Shown piece by piece: positions 60,854 to 64,000 of a DNA stretch of 64,000 nucleotides. Positions within the stretch are counted from its first letter, which is position 1. Every line of letters begins with the position of its first letter. Source of the stretch: Streptomyces koelreuteriae (GTDB lineage Bacteria > Actinomycetota > Actinomycetes > Streptomycetales > Streptomycetaceae); assembly GCF_018604545.1 (NCBI RefSeq), contig NZ_CP075896.1:6944001-7008000 (forward strand), in the 5' to 3' direction. A model generated the notes under the pieces. That model had not been told where the DNA came from and made no database searches. It saw nothing but the letters and a program-made list of their open reading frames with translations. A program made the position numbers and the translations under genes.

Positions 60854-62095
60854 ATGGCCGAACACCCCGCCTACCCCGTAGGCCTCCGCCTCACCGGCCG
60901 CCGCGTGGTCGTTCTCGGCGGCGGCCAGGTCGCCCAGCGCCGCCTCCCGGCACTGATCGCGGCAGGTGCGGACATCCTCCTCGTGTCCCCCAGCGCCACC
61001 CCCTCCGTCGAAGCCATGGCGGACGCCGGCGAGATCACCTGGCAGCGGCGCCGCTACGAGGACGGCGACCTGGAGAACGCCTGGTACGCGCTGATCGCCA
61101 CCGGTGACACGGAAGCGAACACCCGGGCCTCCGCCGAAGCCGAGAGCCGCCGTGTCTGGTGCGTCCGCTCCGACGACGCCGACGAGGCGACGGCCTGGAC
61201 CCCGGCCACCGGCCACAGCGAGGGAGTCACGGTCGCCGTCCTCACCACGGACGCCAAGGGCCGCGACCCCCGCCACACCGCCGCCATCCGCGACGCGGTC
61301 GTGGAGGGCCTGCGCGACGGTACGCTCGTCGCCCCGCACCACCGCACCCGCACCCCCGGAGTCGCCCTGGTCGGCGGCGGACCCGGCGACCCGGACCTGA
61401 TCACGGTCCGCGGCCGCCGACTGCTCGCCGAGGCGGACGTCGTCATCGCGGACCGCCTCGGCCCGCGCGACCTCCTCGCCGAACTCCCGCCCCACGTCGA
61501 GGTGATCGACGCGGCGAAGATCCCCTACGGTCGCTTCATGGCCCAGGAGGCCATCAACAGCGCGCTGATCGAGCACGCGAAGCAGGGCAAGTCGGTCGTC
61601 CGCCTGAAGGGCGGCGACCCCTACGTCTTCGGCCGCGGCATGGAGGAGCTCCAGGCCCTCGCCGAGGTCGGCATCCCGTGCACGGTCGTCCCCGGCATCT
61701 CCAGCTCGATCTCGGTCCCGAGCGCGGCCGGCATCCCGGTCACCCACCGCGGCGTCGCCCATGAGTTCACCGTGGTCAGCGGCCATGTCGCACCCGACGA
61801 CGAGCGCTCCCTGGTCGACTGGCCGTCCCTGGCCAGGCTCACCGGCACGCTGGTGATCCTCATGGGCGTCGACAAGATCGGAAAGATCGCCGAGACGCTC
61901 GTCGCACACGGCAAGCCGGCCGACACCCCCGTCGCCCTCGTCCAGGAGGGCACCACGGCCGCCCAGCGCCGGGTCGACGCGACCCTAGCGACCGTCGCGG
62001 AGAGGGTACGGGCCGAGGATGTGAAGCCCCCGGCGGTCATCGTCATCGGCGAGGTCGTGAAGGTCGGCGCCGAGAACCCCGCGCCCCGTGAGTAA
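60854..62095 (+). CDS. cobA: Uroporphyrinogen-III C-methyltransferase with precorrin-2 dehydrogenase-like domain
   Basis: 413 residues, CysG-like. The N-terminal NAD-binding domain (RRVVVLGGGQVAQRRLPALIAAGADILLVSP) resembles precorrin-2 dehydrogenase/ferrochelatase; the C-terminal SUMT domain (about 168-400; GVALVGGGPGDPDLITVRG, ADVVIADRL, VVRLKGGDPYVFGRG, VVPGISSSISVPSAAGIPVTHR) makes precorrin-2. It sits at the branch between cobalamin and siroheme. Slightly shorter than E. coli CysG (457). ATG 60854 follows AGGAG. Confidence 0.92.
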   Translation: MAEHPAYPVGLRLTGRRVVVLGGGQVAQRRLPALIAAGADILLVSPSATPSVEAMADAGEITWQRRRYEDGDLENAWYALIATGDTEANTRASAEAESRRVWCVRSDDADEATAWTPATGHSEGVTVAVLTTDAKGRDPRHTAAIRDAVVEGLRDGTLVAPHHRTRTPGVALVGGGPGDPDLITVRGRRLLAEADVVIADRLGPRDLLAELPPHVEVIDAAKIPYGRFMAQEAINSALIEHAKQGKSVVRLKGGDPYVFGRGMEELQALAEVGIPCTVVPGISSSISVPSAAGIPVTHRGVAHEFTVVSGHVAPDDERSLVDWPSLARLTGTLVILMGVDKIGKIAETLVAHGKPADTPVALVQEGTTAAQRRVDATLATVAERVRAEDVKPPAVIVIGEVVKVGAENPAPRE

Positions 62096-62159
62096 CCCCG
62101 GGTAACGCAACCCGTACCGAGCCGTTGGCACCGCACCCAGGACAAGGCAGTATCACCCT

Positions 62160-62978
62160 GTGGCCGATCTCATCACCGTCGAGGACCCCGACGACCCGCG
62201 CCTTACCGACTACACCGGCCTGACCGACGTGGAGCTGCGCCGCAAGCGCGAACCCGCCGAGGGCCTGTTCATCGCGGAGGGCGAGAAGGTCATCAGAAGG
62301 GCCAAGGAAGCGGGCTACGAGATGCGGTCCATGCTGCTCTCGGCCAAGTGGGTCGACGTCATGCGCGACGTCATCGACGAGCTCCCGGCCCCGGTCTACG
62401 CGGTCAGCCCGGAGCTGGCCGAGCAGGTCACCGGCTACCACGTGCACCGTGGCGCGCTCGCCTCCATGCAGCGCAAGCCCCTGCCCACGGCGGCCGACCT
62501 CCTGAGGACCGCCCGCCGCGTCGTGATCATGGAGTCGGTCAACGACCACACCAACATCGGCGCGATCTTCCGCTCGGCCGCCGCCCTCGGCATGGACGCG
62601 GTCCTGCTCTCCCCGGACTGCGCCGACCCCCTCTACCGCCGCAGCGTGAAGGTCTCCATGGGCGCGGTCTTCTCCGTCCCGTACGCCCGACTGGACACCT
62701 GGCCCAAGGGCCTGGAGTCGGTCCGCGAGGCCGGCTTCACCCTGCTCGCCCTCACCCCCGACGAGAAGGCCCGGCCTCTCGACGAGGCCGCCCCGCACAC
62801 CATGGACCGCGTGGCCCTGATGCTCGGCGCCGAGGGCGACGGCCTGTCCACCCAGGCCCTGGTCGCCGCCGACGAATGGGTCCGCATCCCCATGTCCCAC
62901 GGCGTCGACTCCCTCAACGTGGGCGCGGCTGCGGCCGTGGCCTTCTACGCCGTGGCCACCGGCCGACCGCACGCCTAG
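62160..62978 (+). CDS. TrmH/SpoU family RNA methyltransferase
   Basis: 272 residues. N-terminal RRKREPAEGLFIAEGEKVIRRA, then the SPOUT motifs ESVNDHTNIGAIFRSAAALGMDAV, LMLGAEGDGL and IPMSHGVDSLNVGAAAAVAFY. A ribose 2'-O-methyltransferase on rRNA or tRNA; target unknown. GTG start, 64 bases after cobA. It converges on the kinase gene. Confidence 0.9.
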   Translation: MADLITVEDPDDPRLTDYTGLTDVELRRKREPAEGLFIAEGEKVIRRAKEAGYEMRSMLLSAKWVDVMRDVIDELPAPVYAVSPELAEQVTGYHVHRGALASMQRKPLPTAADLLRTARRVVIMESVNDHTNIGAIFRSAAALGMDAVLLSPDCADPLYRRSVKVSMGAVFSVPYARLDTWPKGLESVREAGFTLLALTPDEKARPLDEAAPHTMDRVALMLGAEGDGLSTQALVAADEWVRIPMSHGVDSLNVGAAAAVAFYAVATGRPHA

Positions 62979-62988
62979 AAGCGGCCGG

Positions 62989-64000
62989 TCAGGTCCGAGT
63001 CGCACCGTCCGGCCGCGCGGGCACATCGCCCAGCGGCTGCGACCGGTGGACCTGCTGCTCCCGTACGCCGCCTCCGTCGCCGCCGAGTCCCCGCGCCGGG
63101 CCCTGACAGCCCTGCACCAGGGCGATGCCGATCGCCACCAGCAGCGTGACCACGACGAACACGAACAGCCGCTGCCGCAGCAACCGCGGATTGGCGGGCC
63201 GCAGCCCGGTCCCCGTCCTGGACGGACGCCCGGTACCGCTGTGCGGAGCGGGGCGGCTGCCGCTGCCCGACCGCGTGCCGTTGCGCCCGGTGGGGGTCGG
63301 CCGCGCCCCGGACCGCCCCGACGCGCCGCGTCCGCGCGCCGGAGTCCTGCCGCGGTTCGCGCCACCCGCCGACCGGTTCCCGCTCCCGTTGCCGGCAGGC
63401 CGGCCCCCGCCCCGGCCACCGGCTCCGCTCTGCGAAGCCGTGCCGTCGGCGGACGGAACCCCGTCCCGGGACGTGGAGGACCCTCGCGGCGGGGGAGTGC
63501 CCCGGCCCCGCTGCGCGCCGGCCGGGCCCGATCCCTGCTGTCCCTGCGGACGCCGGCCCCGCTCGGGGTAGGTGTCGACGGGCCGCTCGGTCTCGGCGCC
63601 GCGCGGCGCGGGCGGCCGTACCCCGGCGAGGTCCTGCGCCTCCCGGGCCGCGATCTCCTTGAGCCGCAGCGACAGTTGGAGCGTGCTCGGCCGCTCCTCG
63701 GGGTCCTTCGCCAGACACGCCCGGACGAGCGGAGCCAGCGCGTCGGGCACGCCGTGGAGCTGCGCCTCCTCGTGCACGACGCGGTACAGCATCACCTCGG
63801 AACTGCCGTGCCCGAACGGTGAGTCGCCCATCGAGGAGTACGCGAGCGTGGCACCCAGCGAGAACACGTCCGTGGCCGGGGTGACGGCCGCCCCGCGCAC
63901 CTGCTCCGGCGCGAGGAAGCCCGGCGAGCCGACCGCGGTGCCGACGTGGGTGAGCGTCGACGCACCGGTGGCCCAGGCGATGCCGAAGTCGATGATCCGC
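62989..64000 (-). CDS. Serine/threonine protein kinase, C-terminal part (cut by window edge)
   Basis: The frame is open to the end of the window; about 337 codons are visible. Activation-loop motifs DFGIAWATG and GSPGFLAPEQVRG and the F-helix DVFSLGATLAY show a PknB-type kinase; subdomains I to VI are outside. A Gly/Arg/Pro-rich linker of about 120 residues precedes one transmembrane helix (LFVFVVVTLLVAIGIALV) and a short external tail. Kinase inside, tail outside is inferred. Substrates unknown. Confidence 0.9.
   Translation of the reverse strand, partial: RIIDFGIAWATGASTLTHVGTAVGSPGFLAPEQVRGAAVTPATDVFSLGATLAYSSMGDSPFGHGSSEVMLYRVVHEEAQLHGVPDALAPLVRACLAKDPEERPSTLQLSLRLKEIAAREAQDLAGVRPPAPRGAETERPVDTYPERGRRPQGQQGSGPAGAQRGRGTPPPRGSSTSRDGVPSADGTASQSGAGGRGGGRPAGNGSGNRSAGGANRGRTPARGRGASGRSGARPTPTGRNGTRSGSGSRPAPHSGTGRPSRTGTGLRPANPRLLRQRLFVFVVVTLLVAIGIALVQGCQGPARGLGGDGGGVREQQVHRSQPLGDVPARPDGATRT

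Overview
The window is very GC-rich, with strong third-codon-position G/C, many GTG starts and stop/start overlaps of the ATGA or GTGA type. Gene content and order (infC-rpmI-rplT, pheST, argCJBDR, metNIQ, and cobalamin genes with a protein kinase) indicate the core chromosome of a Streptomyces. I see no rRNA, tRNA, CRISPR array, integrase or insertion sequence, so this is mostly conserved core with a few variable genes.

Layout. 1-7.6 kb: end of a short-chain dehydrogenase, a DUF2510 membrane protein, a PLP-dependent amino-acid deaminase/aldolase, a proline-rich membrane protein translationally coupled to a mycosin-type subtilase, SseB and DUF1844 proteins. 7.6-15.5 kb: translation block infC (ATC start, behind an attenuator-like leader), rpmI, rplT, a TrmH methyltransferase, a PAS histidine kinase, pheS and pheT. 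15.5-29.5 kb: mixed genes (SpoIIE-type phosphatase, XRE/TPR-like regulator, Nudix hydrolase, 3-hydroxybutyryl-CoA dehydrogenase, secreted GH10-like hydrolase, EamA exporter facing a MocR regulator with overlapping start codons, a histidine-phosphatase-like protein without its catalytic histidines, a secreted GH51 arabinofuranosidase). 29.6-34.5 kb: arginine operon argC-J-B-D-R behind an ARG-box promoter. 34.6-38 kb: an extracytoplasmic flavin electron-transfer cassette (ApbE, triple FMN-binding protein, ferric-reductase-like membrane flavoprotein). 38-40.4 kb: L,D-transpeptidase-like protein, PNPOx-like protein and a secreted protein with a duplicated domain. 40.6-43.4 kb: argG and argH, completing the route from glutamate to arginine. 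43.5-51.7 kb: aldo/keto reductase, TetR with its MFS pump, PlsC-type acyltransferase, GlpQ-type phosphodiesterase, sigma factor, acetyltransferase, two small membrane proteins and a HAD phosphatase. 51.7-54.7 kb: metNIQ behind a 28-codon leader peptide ending in a Cys/Met cluster. 54.8-64 kb: an acetyltransferase, then corrinoid/siroheme genes (CbiE-CbiT, a very long BluB-CobT fusion with a disordered Pro/Ala/Glu-rich N-terminus, CobA/CysG), a second TrmH methyltransferase and the C-terminal part of a Ser/Thr kinase cut by the window edge.

The most noteworthy items are the Cys/Met leader peptide before metNIQ, the BluB-CobT fusion, the triple flavin-carrier cassette, the overlapping divergent MocR/EamA starts with apparent leaderless promoters, and the attenuator plus non-canonical start at infC. 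All assignments come from reading the sequence; no database search was run.
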